A stretch of 42,947 nucleotides of DNA from Actinophytocola sp. (lineage in GTDB: Bacteria; Actinomycetota; Actinomycetes; Mycobacteriales; Pseudonocardiaceae). Below are positions 16,681 to 24,807 of this stretch, in pieces. The notes under the pieces are model-generated. The model was not told the DNA's origin. It ran no database searches and saw nothing but the letters and a program-made list of their open reading frames with translations. Each line of letters starts with the position of its first letter. Within the stretch, counting starts at the first letter, position 1. A program made the translations under genes and the position numbers. The stretch spans positions 1 through 42,947 of the forward strand of contig WHSS01000013.1 in NCBI GenBank assembly GCA_009379975.1. The letters run 5' to 3'.

Positions 16681-17610
16681 GTGTTGAAGACGTTGAAGAC
16701 ACTGTGGGTCGACGAACTCGACCCCGCCCAGCTGAAAGCCGTCCGAAACCTGCTGCTGGCCGCTCGCGACGCCGATGGCTGGCCCGCCGTGACCGCGACC
16801 GGGCCGTTGCCCGGCGAGTTCACCGGCGGTCCCCATCTGCTCGGCTACGCCGAAGACGGCGCCGGCGATCTCGTGGGCTACGGCCACCTCGACGAGACCG
16901 GTGACGCCTTCGGCAGGCAGGTCGCCGAACTGATCGTGCATCCGGCGCATCGGAAGCGGGGATACGGTGCGCGACTCTTCGGTGCCCTCGCCACCCGCGC
17001 CGGACCCGCGCTGCGGGTGTGGTCGCACAGTGACCACCCTTCGGCGGCCGCGCTCGCAGCTTCGTCGGGGTTCGAGCGGGTACGGGAGCTGCTGATCATG
17101 TCCGCCGACACCGCGGCGCTGAAGCTGGACTCGGTCGCGATGCCGCCCGGCGTCCGGCTGCGGACCTTCGAGCCTGGCGCCGACGAGGCCGCGATGATCG
17201 CGGTGAACGCCCGCGCGTTCTCATGGCATCCGGAGCAGGGGGCGTTGACCGCCGACGACCTGCTGGCCGCCGAGGGCGAGGATTGGTTCGAGCCCGCGGG
17301 CTTCTTCGTCGCGGAGGATCAGGACGGCAGGCTGCTCGGGTTCCACTGGACCAAGGTGCACCCGCCGGTAAACGAGGGCGCAGGCGAGGCGGTGGGCGAG
17401 GTCTACGTCGTCGGCGTCGATCCGGGCGCCCAGGGCGGCGGGCTCGGCAAGGCGCTCACGGTCGCCGGATTGCGGCATCTGCGGGCGAAGGGGCTGCCCC
17501 GGGTGATCCTCTACGTCGAGGGCGACAACGCGCCTGCCATCGCGGTGTACACCAGGCTCGGCTTCAGTACGGTGTCCACCGCGGTGCAATACGAGCGAGT
17601 GATCGGCTAG
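16681..17610 (+). CDS. mshD: Mycothiol synthase (tandem GNAT acetyltransferase)
   Basis: About 309 residues from GTG 16681. It acetylates Cys-GlcN-Ins with acetyl-CoA in the last step of mycothiol synthesis, in the cytoplasm. Two GNAT domains are visible. The first has [20 protein letters not shown] as its pyrophosphate-binding motif; the second has [17 protein letters not shown] followed by [20 protein letters not shown] and [18 protein letters not shown] (16668-16673) lies seven bases before the GTG and no Shine-Dalgarno is present, so a leaderless transcript is likely. The stop codon overlaps the convergent pstB stop within CTAG. Length agrees with mycobacterial MshD. Confidence 0.93.
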   Translation: MLKTLKTLWVDELDPAQLKAVRNLLLAARDADGWPAVTATGPLPGEFTGGPHLLGYAEDGAGDLVGYGHLDETGDAFGRQVAELIVHPAHRKRGYGARLFGALATRAGPALRVWSHSDHPSAAALAASSGFERVRELLIMSADTAALKLDSVAMPPGVRLRTFEPGADEAAMIAVNARAFSWHPEQGALTADDLLAAEGEDWFEPAGFFVAEDQDGRLLGFHWTKVHPPVNEGAGEAVGEVYVVGVDPGAQGGGLGKALTVAGLRHLRAKGLPRVILYVEGDNAPAIAVYTRLGFSTVSTAVQYERVIG

Positions 17611-18386
17611 CCGAACCGGCCGGAGATGTAGTCTTCGGTGGCCTGGTTGGTCGGCGTGGAGAAGATCTTCGTGGTCTCGTCGAGCTCGACGAGCTGGCCT
17701 GCTTCCCCGACGCCCTTCAGGTTGAAGAAACCGGTGGTGTCGCTGACCCGCGCCGCCTGCTGCATGTTGTGGGTGACTATGACGATCGTGTACTCGGTCT
17801 TCAGCTCGTTGATGAGGTCCTCGATCTTCTGTGTGGAGATAGGGTCCAGCGCCGAGCACGGCTCGTCCATCAGCAGCACATCGGGCTGCACGGCGATCGC
17901 TCGCGCGATGCACAACCGCTGCTGCTGCCCGCCGGACAGCCCGGAGCCAGGCTTGTTGAGCCGGTCGGAGACCTCCTGCCAGAGGTTCGCGGCACGCAGG
18001 GCTCGTTCCACGAGATCGTCCAGTTCGGCACGCTTCATCCGGGTGGCGTTGAGCCGTAACCCGGCGGCGACGTTGTCGTAGATCGACATGGTCGGGAACG
18101 GGTTCGGCCGTTGGAAGACCATGCCGATGTGCCTGCGCACGACGACCGGGTCGACGTTGGGTCCGTAGAGGTCCTGCCCGTCCATGGCGATCTTGCCTTC
18201 GACCCTGGCCTTGGGAACCAGTTCGTGCATGCGGTTGAGGGAGCGGAGGAACGTGGACTTCCCGCAGCCGGAAGGCCCGATCAGGGCGGTGACCGCTCGT
18301 GGCTCGATGGTCATCGACACGCCCTGCACGGCGAGGAATTTGTCGTAGTAGATGTTGAGGTCGGAGACCTCAATACGCTTGGCCAC
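17607..18386 (-). CDS. pstB: Phosphate ABC transporter ATP-binding protein
   Basis: A 259-residue ATPase that powers high-affinity phosphate uptake through PstCA. Walker [10 protein letters not shown] lies at residues 37-45, the Q-loop in [19 protein letters not shown], the signature LSGGQQQRL near 150, Walker [13 protein letters not shown] near 170-181, and the switch His in [15 protein letters not shown]. The pattern [16 protein letters not shown] is specific to PstB. It lies 27 bp after pstA and is the last gene of phoU/pstSCAB. Its TAG overlaps the mshD TAG by four bases on the other strand. Confidence 0.97.
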   Translation of the reverse strand: MAKRIEVSDLNIYYDKFLAVQGVSMTIEPRAVTALIGPSGCGKSTFLRSLNRMHELVPKARVEGKIAMDGQDLYGPNVDPVVVRRHIGMVFQRPNPFPTMSIYDNVAAGLRLNATRMKRAELDDLVERALRAANLWQEVSDRLNKPGSGLSGGQQQRLCIARAIAVQPDVLLMDEPCSALDPISTQKIEDLINELKTEYTIVIVTHNMQQAARVSDTTGFFNLKGVGEAGQLVELDETTKIFSTPTNQATEDYISGRFG

Positions 18387-18413
18387 TTGTGCTTCCTTCT
18401 CCGTTCTCGCTGC

Positions 18414-19499
18414 TCACGCGCGGGTCTTGGGTGCAAATAGCCGGGAGATCAGCCGGGCGGCGAGATTCAGCAGCATCACAATGATGATGAGAATAAGCGC
18501 GGCTGTCCATGCTCGGTCCTGTGAAGCCGCGGTGTGGATACCCGTTCTGATGTACTCGTAATACGAAAAGACCGGCAGTGCCGACATCCTGCCGTCGAAC
18601 GGGTTCATGTTGACGCCGGTCGTGATGCCGACGGTGATGAGCAAGGGTGCGGTTTCGCCGATGATTCGTGCGATCGCCAGGGTGACACCGGTCGCGATGC
18701 CTGCGAGTGCCGTGGGCAGCACGACCTTGGTGATCATCCGCCACTTGGGCACGGCGAGGGCATACGCGGCTTCCCTCAGCTCGTTTGGCACGAGCTTGAG
18801 CATCTCCTCGGTAGAGCGGACGACGATGGGGATCATCAGCACGCTCAGCGCTATGGCGCCCATGATGCCCATGCGCACCCCGGGACCGAACAGCAACGCG
18901 AACAGCGCGTAGGCGAACAGACCCGCGACGATGGAGGGGATACCTGTCATCACATCGACGAAGAAGGTGATCGCCTTCGCCAGCTTGCCGCCTCCGTACT
19001 CGACCAGGTAGATCGCACATAGCATGCCGATGGGGACCGAGATCAATGCGGCCAGTCCGGTAATGATCAGCGTTCCCAGGATGGCGTGGTAGGCCCCGCC
19101 GCCTTCACCGACGATCGAACGCATCGAGAAGGAGAGGAACTCGGTGTCGAGCCGTTGTATCCCGTTCTGGACCACCGTGATCACCATAGAGACCAGGGGG
19201 AGCAGTGCGAGCAGGAACGCCGAGGTCACAACGGTGGTGAGGACCCGGTCCTTCGCCTTGCGATGGCCCTCGACGGTTCGTGACCAGAGGTAGATCGTGG
19301 CGGCATAGAAGGCGACGGCGGCCACTGCGGCGACGCCGATGGCCAAACCGATGTCGTCGAGCACGATGCCGACGACGATCGCCGCGGCCAGTGTGGCGAA
19401 CGGAGCCCACCGCGGCAACGTGCCGTGGGTGAGCGGCTGGCCGAAGAGCTGGACCTCGAGCTCCGTGTCAACGCTGGTTGACGGTATTGGCGTATGCAT
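18414..19499 (-). CDS. pstA: Phosphate ABC transporter permease PstA
   Basis: 361 residues, about 60-80 longer than many PstA proteins. The extra N-terminus carries two additional hydrophobic segments (FATLAAAIVVGIVLDDIGLA, GVAAVAAVAFYAATIYLW). The permease core follows, with ILGTLIITGLAALISVPIGM, YGGGKLAKAITFFVDVMTGI, PSIVAGLFAYALFALLF and the EAA-type loop ELREAAYALAVPKWRMITKV. It pairs with PstC to form the phosphate channel. Its ATG shares one base with the pstC stop (TGATG), implying translational coupling. Confidence 0.95.
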   Translation of the reverse strand: MHTPIPSTSVDTELEVQLFGQPLTHGTLPRWAPFATLAAAIVVGIVLDDIGLAIGVAAVAAVAFYAATIYLWSRTVEGHRKAKDRVLTTVVTSAFLLALLPLVSMVITVVQNGIQRLDTEFLSFSMRSIVGEGGGAYHAILGTLIITGLAALISVPIGMLCAIYLVEYGGGKLAKAITFFVDVMTGIPSIVAGLFAYALFALLFGPGVRMGIMGAIALSVLMIPIVVRSTEEMLKLVPNELREAAYALAVPKWRMITKVVLPTALAGIATGVTLAIARIIGETAPLLITVGITTGVNMNPFDGRMSALPVFSYYEYIRTGIHTAASQDRAWTAALILIIIVMLLNLAARLISRLFAPKTRA

Positions 19500-20443
19500 C
19501 AGTTGGCTCCCGAGAACTCACGACGCCGGTTGATCACAGCGCGAGCGATCATGTTCACCACCAGCGTGACGGCGAACAACACCAGGCCGGACGCGATCAG
19601 GGCGTTCACGGCGAGGCCGGACGACTCGGGGAAGTCGAGCGCGATGTTCGCCGCTATCGTCGACGGGTTACCCGAGCTGATGAGGTTGAAGGTGACCCCG
19701 CCGGAGACCGACAGGACGATCGCGACGGCCATGGTCTCGCCGAGCGCACGACCGAGGCCAAGCATGGACGCACCAACGATGGCGGACCGGCCGAACGGGA
19801 AGACCGTCATCTTGACCATCTCCCACCGCGTCGCGCCGAGGGCCAGGGAGGCTTCCTCATGGAGCCGCGGCGTCTGCAGGAACGCCTCGCGGACGACCGC
19901 GGTGATGATGGGAAGCACCATGACCGCTAGCACGATGATCGCCAAGAGCATCGTGCGGCCCGTCGACGAAGGGGGTCCCGCGAACAGCGGGATGAAGCCG
20001 AGGTACTTGCTGAGCCATTCGGTCGAGCTCACCGTGGCAGGGGCGAGGACCGCGATGCCCCACAGGCCGTAGATGATGCTCGGCACGGCGGCGAGCAGGT
20101 CGATGACATACCCGAGCCCCTGCGCGGTCCGCCTCGGAGCGTAATGGGTGATGAACAACGCGATGGCGACCGCAAGGGGGGCGGCGACCAGCAGGGCGAG
20201 AACCGCGGACAGCAGCGTGCCAAACAGCAGCGGCCAGATGTAGACGACCAACCCTTCGCCGCCGGGAATATCCTCCGGCGGCGCCATGAATGCCGGCCAT
20301 GCTTCGATCAGCAGGAAGCTGGCGACGCTGGCCAGAACCACCAGGATCAGCACTCCCGCGCCGGTCGACAGGCCGCTGAAGATTCGATCTCCCGGTCGTT
20401 CCCGCACCTGTGCGCGAGGACGGTTCCGCTCGCTGAGAGGCAC
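19499..20443 (-). CDS. pstC: Phosphate ABC transporter permease PstC
   Basis: A 314-residue inner-membrane permease. The initial cytoplasmic stretch is followed by about six transmembrane helices, among them GAGVLILVVLASVASFLLIE, LLAAVPSIIYGLWGIAVLAP and LLAIIVLAVMVLPIITAVV. The EAA loop is LHEEASLALGATRWEMVKMT. The start is GTG 20443 with AAGGGA seven bases upstream. It overlaps the pstA start by one base. It is separated from pstS by a strong hairpin, which may reduce permease message relative to the binding protein. Confidence 0.95.
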   Translation of the reverse strand: MPLSERNRPRAQVRERPGDRIFSGLSTGAGVLILVVLASVASFLLIEAWPAFMAPPEDIPGGEGLVVYIWPLLFGTLLSAVLALLVAAPLAVAIALFITHYAPRRTAQGLGYVIDLLAAVPSIIYGLWGIAVLAPATVSSTEWLSKYLGFIPLFAGPPSSTGRTMLLAIIVLAVMVLPIITAVVREAFLQTPRLHEEASLALGATRWEMVKMTVFPFGRSAIVGASMLGLGRALGETMAVAIVLSVSGGVTFNLISSGNPSTIAANIALDFPESSGLAVNALIASGLVLFAVTLVVNMIARAVINRRREFSGAN

Positions 20444-20495
20444 CAGTCAATCCCTTCTACCCTGCCGGATACGGCCGGGAAGTTTAGTCCTCGGC

Positions 20496-20533
20496 CATGG
20501 CGGGGCGGCCGTCAATCTGGCCGCCCCGCCATG
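20496..20533 (-). terminator. 15-bp perfect stem-loop between pstS and pstC
   Basis: CATGGCGGGGCGGCC (20496-20510) pairs perfectly with 20519-20533 around an 8-nt loop. It lies within the operon, 22 bp after the pstS stop, so it probably acts as a partial terminator or as a 3' stabiliser raising pstS over pstCAB. There is no U tract on the transcribed strand. Confidence 0.7.
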
Positions 20534-20554
20534 TTTGACCTGCTCTCGATGGTC

Positions 20555-21643
20555 TCAGCCGGCCGAGATCCCGTCGACAACGGGCTCGATCTGCTCGCGC
20601 AGCTCGTCAGAGATAGGGGCCGAGCCGGCGTTCTCTGCAGACGTCTGCTGGCCCTCCTCGCTGATGATGTAGGACAGGTAGGCGCTCACCAGGTCAGCCT
20701 TCTCCTGGTCGTCATAGTTGGCACACGCCATCATGTAGGAGACCAGCACGATCGGGTAGGTGCCCGCCTCGGTGGTGTCGCGCGCGACGTCGAAGGCGAA
20801 GCTGGTGTCGCCACGGCCCTCCGCGCGCTCCGAGGAATCGACGACCGCCGCGGCGGCCTCAGGGGAGTACTCGACGAACTCGTCACCGACACCGACCTTC
20901 GCGGTACCGAGATCGCCCGCCTGGCTGGCGTCGGCGTAGCCGATCGTGCCGTCTCCGCCCTTGACCGCATTGACGACGCCGGATGTCTGCGCGGCTGCCT
21001 CGCCGCCCTTTACCGGCCACTCGCCGCTCGGCTCGTGCGGCCAGGCGTCGCCCGCCGTCGCTGTCAGGTACTCCAGGAAGTTCTCGGTCGTCCCGGACTC
21101 GTCCGAGCGGTTCACCGGGGTGATGGCCTTGTCAGGCAGCTCCGCATCCGGGTTGTCCTCGGCGATCTCCGGGTCATTCCAGTTCTTGATCTCCTGGTTG
21201 AAGATCTTCGCAATGGTCTGCGGTTTGAGGTTGAGTTCGTCGACGCCCTCGAGGTTGTAGACGACCGCGACGGGCGAGATGTAGGCAGGAATTTCGACGA
21301 CGTCTCCCTTGCAGCGTTCCTTGGATGCCTCCAGTTCCTCGTCGTCGAGGTAGGCATCTGTCCCGCCGAAGTCCGAGCCGCCTGCGGCGAACTGTTCACG
21401 CCCGCCGCCGGAGCCGATGGGGTCATAGTTGACGGTGGCGTCCGGGTTGGCCTTGTTGAACCCGGCCACCCACGCCTGCTGGGCGGCTTCTTGCGAGCTT
21501 GCGCCCGCACCGCTGATGGTTCCGGACAGGCCGGAGCCGCCGTCGCCGGATGGCTCGTTCGCGGCGCCGCAGCCTGCCATTCCGATGGCGATTGCGGTTG
21601 CCGCAGGCAGCGCGATGGCGCGGCCAAGGGTGGAGCGAATCAC
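20555..21643 (-). CDS. pstS: Phosphate-binding lipoprotein PstS
   Basis: 362 residues from GTG 21643, with AAAGAGG six bases upstream; upstream in-frame codons belong to the leader. The signal peptide ends in a lipobox (AIGMAGC), giving a lipid-anchored extracytoplasmic phosphate receptor. Substrate-contact motifs are intact: SGAGASSQEAAQQAWVAGF, YDPIGSGGGREQFAAGGSDF, TPVNRSDESGTTENFLEYL and DGTIGYADASQAG. It delivers phosphate to PstCA. A PHO-like half-site and a GTnAC array lie in the 296-bp region before it, so induction by phosphate and possibly nitrogen signals is likely. Confidence 0.96.
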   Translation of the reverse strand: MIRSTLGRAIALPAATAIAIGMAGCGAANEPSGDGGSGLSGTISGAGASSQEAAQQAWVAGFNKANPDATVNYDPIGSGGGREQFAAGGSDFGGTDAYLDDEELEASKERCKGDVVEIPAYISPVAVVYNLEGVDELNLKPQTIAKIFNQEIKNWNDPEIAEDNPDAELPDKAITPVNRSDESGTTENFLEYLTATAGDAWPHEPSGEWPVKGGEAAAQTSGVVNAVKGGDGTIGYADASQAGDLGTAKVGVGDEFVEYSPEAAAAVVDSSERAEGRGDTSFAFDVARDTTEAGTYPIVLVSYMMACANYDDQEKADLVSAYLSYIISEEGQQTSAENAGSAPISDELREQIEPVVDGISAG

Positions 21644-21740
21644 GATTAACCTCTTTCGGGGTGTGGACGCCGGAAGACCCGACGCATACGTGCGTTCACG
21701 CGCTAGGACGCTATGGGGTTGACATGACACGGTAGGGCTA

Positions 21741-21810
21741 TGGGAGTGAACGAGAGGAAAACGGCAAGAGTCGACGGGGGGACGTCACGGCGTCGTGACG
21801 GAAAAGTTAC
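21741..21810 (-). promoter_or_regulatory. Candidate PHO half-site and GTnAC array upstream of pstS
   Basis: The minus-strand GTTCACTCCCA (21741-21751) resembles one PhoP/RegX3 PHO-box unit, with a weak second unit about 21 bp on. Further upstream, on the plus strand, GTCAC (21784-21788), GTGAC (21795-21799) and GTTAC (21806-21810) are spaced by exactly six bases. That is the periodicity of GlnR boxes, although the GaAAC half is replaced. The first two also form a GTCACG/CGTGAC palindrome. Confidence 0.45.
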
Positions 21811-21939
21811 CAGGTGGTGGCCATGAAGCTGGGCGCTGTGAGACTGCTTACTCACAGCCGACGAGCAGAGCGATCGGTCAAGGGCACAGCGTCCCCGCCG
21901 GTCTGGTGCGGGCGGGCGGCATGCCCGCATGTCACGACG

Positions 21940-22602
21940 TCAGATCTCGTTGGTGTGGTAGCCGGGCATCTTGCCCGTGACGACGAAGACCATACGGTTG
22001 GCAACGGACACCGCGTGGTCGCCGAACCTCTCGTAGAACCGGCCGAGCAGCGTCGTGTCGACGGCCGCGGCGACCCCGTGCGGCCAGTCGTTGCCCATGA
22101 TCACGGTGAACAGGTGGCGGTGGATGTCGTCGACCTCGTCGTCGGCCGCGTCCATCGACCGTGCCGCATCGACGTCACGTGACTTGATGACCTCTTCCGC
22201 CTGCCGGGCGAGCCGGACAACGACGGTGCCCATTTCGGCGAAGTACGGCGCGACCTCCGCGGGAAGCACCGGGTCGGGGTGCCTGCGACGGGCGGCGCGG
22301 GCGACGTGCAAAGCCAGGTCGCCCATCCGCTCCAGGCTCTCAGCGGCGTGGATCGCGGCCAGCACAGTGCGCAGGTCGGTAGCGACGGGCGCTTGCAGCG
22401 CGAGCAGGGCGTACGCCTGCTCCTCGCAGTGCGCACGGGCGTCGTCGACCCGCTGGTCGTCTGAGATGACCTGTTCGGCAAGGACTAAGTCGGCTTCGAG
22501 TAGTGCTTTGGTCGCTCGACTCATCGCCGTGGCGGCCATGTCGCACATCTCGGCCAGATTCTGGGCAAGTCGGTCGAGTTCTACGTGGTAAGCCTCTCGC
22601 AT
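21940..22602 (-). CDS. phoU: Phosphate-specific transport regulator PhoU
   Basis: A 220-residue all-helical protein with the two symmetrical three-helix bundles of PhoU. Metal-binding E/DxxxD motifs appear in VISDDQRVDDARAHCEEQAY, ESLERMGDLALHVARAARR, AADDEVDDIHRHLF and GRFYERFGDHAVSVANRM. PhoU restrains Pst transport and the phosphate two-component system. It precedes pstS by 296 bp on the same strand. A PHO-box-like direct repeat lies 41-62 bp before its ATG, so it is probably itself phosphate-regulated. Confidence 0.95.
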   Translation of the reverse strand: MREAYHVELDRLAQNLAEMCDMAATAMSRATKALLEADLVLAEQVISDDQRVDDARAHCEEQAYALLALQAPVATDLRTVLAAIHAAESLERMGDLALHVARAARRRHPDPVLPAEVAPYFAEMGTVVVRLARQAEEVIKSRDVDAARSMDAADDEVDDIHRHLFTVIMGNDWPHGVAAAVDTTLLGRFYERFGDHAVSVANRMVFVVTGKMPGYHTNEI

Positions 22603-22642
22603 GCCACCACTCTACGGGCAGCGCGAATAGCACGCCTCATCG

Positions 22643-22664
22643 TGTGTATGAACGGAACGTGAAC
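22643..22664 (-). promoter_or_regulatory. PHO-box-like direct repeat upstream of phoU
   Basis: On the minus strand GTTCACGTTCC is followed directly by GTTCATACACA. These are two 11-bp units with the GTTCAY core that actinobacterial PhoP/RegX3 recognises. Location just upstream of the phoU start fits activation under phosphate limitation. Confidence 0.6.
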
Positions 22665-22842
22665 CGGTGTCGCCGCTGATACAACTCGAGCTCTGGTCCA
22701 GCCGCCAACTACTCATCTTGGTTGCCTAGTGTTCGATCTCCTCGACCGGCGGTGAATCGTCGGCCGCGACCGCCCTTCGGGCGTAGCCGTCAGCCGATTG
22801 GCGGCCGGCCCGACTGCTTGTTCGCGCGACAGTCATTTCCGT

Positions 22843-24477
22843 TCAGCCGGTGGGTTGCGCCGAAGGCTGTGCCTGGTCCTGATCGCCGGGTTTCTTCTGG
22901 GCTTCTTCCAGTTCGCTGCCCGGCAGTGGGCCGTTCTCGATAAGGGCGTGGAAGAGTTGGTCGCCTTCGAAATCGAGCAGGACTTCGTTCCCGCGCTCGT
23001 TCGCGTAACCCGATGTCGGGACGGTCATGAACTCGATCGTGTCATCGTTCATGTCCTGCATGGACTGCGCCAGGGTGAGCATCTCGTCGACGCCGATGTT
23101 CTCGCCGAAAGTCGCTGAGGTGAACGCGCTGACGAAACCGGTGAGTTTGGTCGCGTCGAGGAGCACTTCGCGCGACATTGTCTTGCCCAGTAGTGACGCG
23201 ATGAACTGCTGCTGGCGCTTGATGCGCCCGTAGTCGGCGGTCGGATCACCGGCGACTTTTCTGGCACGGACGAAGTCGAGCGCCTTCTTGCCGTCGAGTC
23301 GGAGTGTGCCCGCCTCGGCGGCGATGGTGCCCAGTTCACGGTCGACGATCGGGTTGTCGATTTTCACGTCGACCCCGCCGACGGCATTGACCATGTCGCG
23401 GAAACCGTTGAAGTCGAGGCCGACGAAATGATTCATGCGGAGGCCGGTCATCTGCTGGATCAGCTTCGTGACGCAGCGCGGGCCGCCGACGGCATAGGCG
23501 GTGTTGAGCTTCACGGTCTTGGCTTCGGGGACGTCTTCGCTCGAGTACTCGCCCGTCTTGGCGTCCCACTTCGCGCACTTCGGCCGGGTCACTTCGAGAT
23601 CGCGGGGGAACGAGACCACCACCGCCCGCGCTCGATCCGCCGGGATATGCGCGAGCATCACCGTGTCGGACCGCGCGCCCGCGATCTTGCTTTCGGTGCC
23701 GATGCCGGTTTCGCCATGTTCGCGCTTCTGGCCCGCGCGGGTGTCGGATCCGACGATGAGGAAGTTCTCGTCGCCCAATTGCGCCGGGGCGTCTTTGATG
23801 TCGGCGGATTCCTCGTCGAGGGCGGCGACCTGATTGAACTTCGAGTTGTACCAGGCCTTTGCGCCCCATGCTCCGCCCGCCGCGAGGAAGGCGGCGATCG
23901 CGAGGAAGCAGACGGCGGATTTCGCGAGAATCAGCGCCCGGCGGTCTTTCCGGCGGCGCTTCTCCCGCAGCCGGGTGCTCGGCGGCGCGGATTCGTCGAC
24001 CGGGCCCGTCTCGGCGGCAGCGGCCTCGACCGCCTGCAGCGTGATGGTCTGCTCATTGCGCCAGGATCGGGTGGCCACGCTGGATCGCGCCTGGTTGGCG
24101 TCGTCGAGGGCGGCGGCGATCGGCCGTCGAACCGGTGGCGGGGTGGTTTCCGCCCGCGATGGCGGCGGTGGCGTGTCCTGTCTACGCGATGGCGGCGGTG
24201 GTGTGGCGTGCCGGCGGGAAGCGGGTGGCGGCGTGTCCTGCCTGCGCGATGGCGGCGGTGGTGTGGCATGTCTGCGCGACGGCGGTGGTGGGGTGCCCTG
24301 CCAGCGGGAGGCCGGAGGTGGCGTGGCTTGCTGGCGCGTCGGGTGTTGCTGCCGCGGCGGCAAGGGCATCTCCGACGAGGTGGACGACGCGTCCTCCGGG
24401 GGCAGCCAACTCGGGCGCCTGCCCGGTCTGGCGGCACGCCGGGGGCCGGTATCGGGCGCGCCATCGTCGTCGCGCAC
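22843..24477 (-). CDS. LytR-CpsA-Psr (LCP) family protein with proline-rich repeat N-terminus
   Basis: 544 residues. A long cytoplasmic N-terminus (1-180) contains seven decapeptides of type TPPPPSRRHA (residues 52-121). A membrane helix follows (about 182-207, ILAKSAVCFLAIAAFLAAGG), then an extracytoplasmic LCP domain. LCP landmarks are FLIVGSDTRAG, GARSDTVMLAHIPADRARA, VVSFPRDLEVTRPKC, KLNTAYAVGGPRCVTKLIQQ, MNHFVGLDFNGFRDMVNAVG and ALDFVRARKVAGDPTADYGR IKRQQQFI, which carry the catalytic Asp/Arg residues. LCP enzymes ligate polyprenyl-linked glycopolymers, such as arabinogalactan, to peptidoglycan. It is tandem with a second LCP gene. The proline/arginine repeats may bind divisome or kinase partners; that is inference. 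Confidence 0.9.
   Translation of the reverse strand: MRDDDGAPDTGPRRAARPGRRPSWLPPEDASSTSSEMPLPPRQQHPTRQQATPPPASRWQGTPPPPSRRHATPPPPSRRQDTPPPASRRHATPPPPSRRQDTPPPPSRAETTPPPVRRPIAAALDDANQARSSVATRSWRNEQTITLQAVEAAAAETGPVDESAPPSTRLREKRRRKDRRALILAKSAVCFLAIAAFLAAGGAWGAKAWYNSKFNQVAALDEESADIKDAPAQLGDENFLIVGSDTRAGQKREHGETGIGTESKIAGARSDTVMLAHIPADRARAVVVSFPRDLEVTRPKCAKWDAKTGEYSSEDVPEAKTVKLNTAYAVGGPRCVTKLIQQMTGLRMNHFVGLDFNGFRDMVNAVGGVDVKIDNPIVDRELGTIAAEAGTLRLDGKKALDFVRARKVAGDPTADYGRIKRQQQFIASLLGKTMSREVLLDATKLTGFVSAFTSATFGENIGVDEMLTLAQSMQDMNDDTIEFMTVPTSGYANERGNEVLLDFEGDQLFHALIENGPLPGSELEEAQKKPGDQDQAQPSAQPTG
24115..24324 (-). repeat. Seven tandem 30-bp repeats in the LCP gene
   Basis: The segment encodes seven consecutive decapeptides (TPPPASRWQG, TPPPPSRRHA, TPPPPSRRQD, TPPPASRRHA, TPPPPSRRQD, TPPPPSRAET, TPPPVRRPIA). 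Alternation of RRHA and RRQD units suggests expansion by 60-bp steps. All units are in frame, so copy-number change would alter linker length without breaking the protein. Confidence 0.85.
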
Positions 24478-24520
24478 TAACCCTCCCCTCTATCTAGGTC
24501 GGTGGACTTACCTCGGGTCC

Positions 24521-24640
24521 TATTCATAAGTCGGGCCATTCACCACGGACAGGTCACCTCGATCTCGCGCCTCACCTGCAGGCGTTCGGCGAGCCACCCT
24601 CCGGGCGCCCCGCCGAACGACTTGTGAATAGCCCTCCTGG
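24521..24640 (+). repeat. About 110-bp terminal-inverted-repeat element, copy B
   Basis: It starts TATTCATAAGTCGGGCCATT at 24521 and the right inverted end is CGACTTGTGAATA (24618-24630), followed by GCCCTCCTGG. The inner blocks CTCACCTGCAG and CCACCCTCCGGGCG are shared with copies C and D. It lies just upstream of the first LCP gene in a 330-bp gap (24478-24807). The rest of the gap is moderately AT-rich, probably holds that gene's promoter, and contains no coding sequence I can support. Confidence 0.88.
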
Positions 24641-24807
24641 CCTCGTATCAACTTCAGTCCGCTGCCAGCGTGCTACGACATCAAAGCGGCGTCCGGCATC
24701 GTTATCGTACGGATATCGCGTGAGGGAGGGAACACAATCCGGGCAAAAGTATTGCGCATAGTAGAAATATCACGACCTACCGTGGCGACGGTGTTACCCT
24801 ATTCGGC

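Noticed and set aside
24115-24324. Short regular repeats considered as a CRISPR array
   Set aside because: Units are contiguous 30-bp coding repeats without spacers, in frame within the LCP gene; no cas genes are present.
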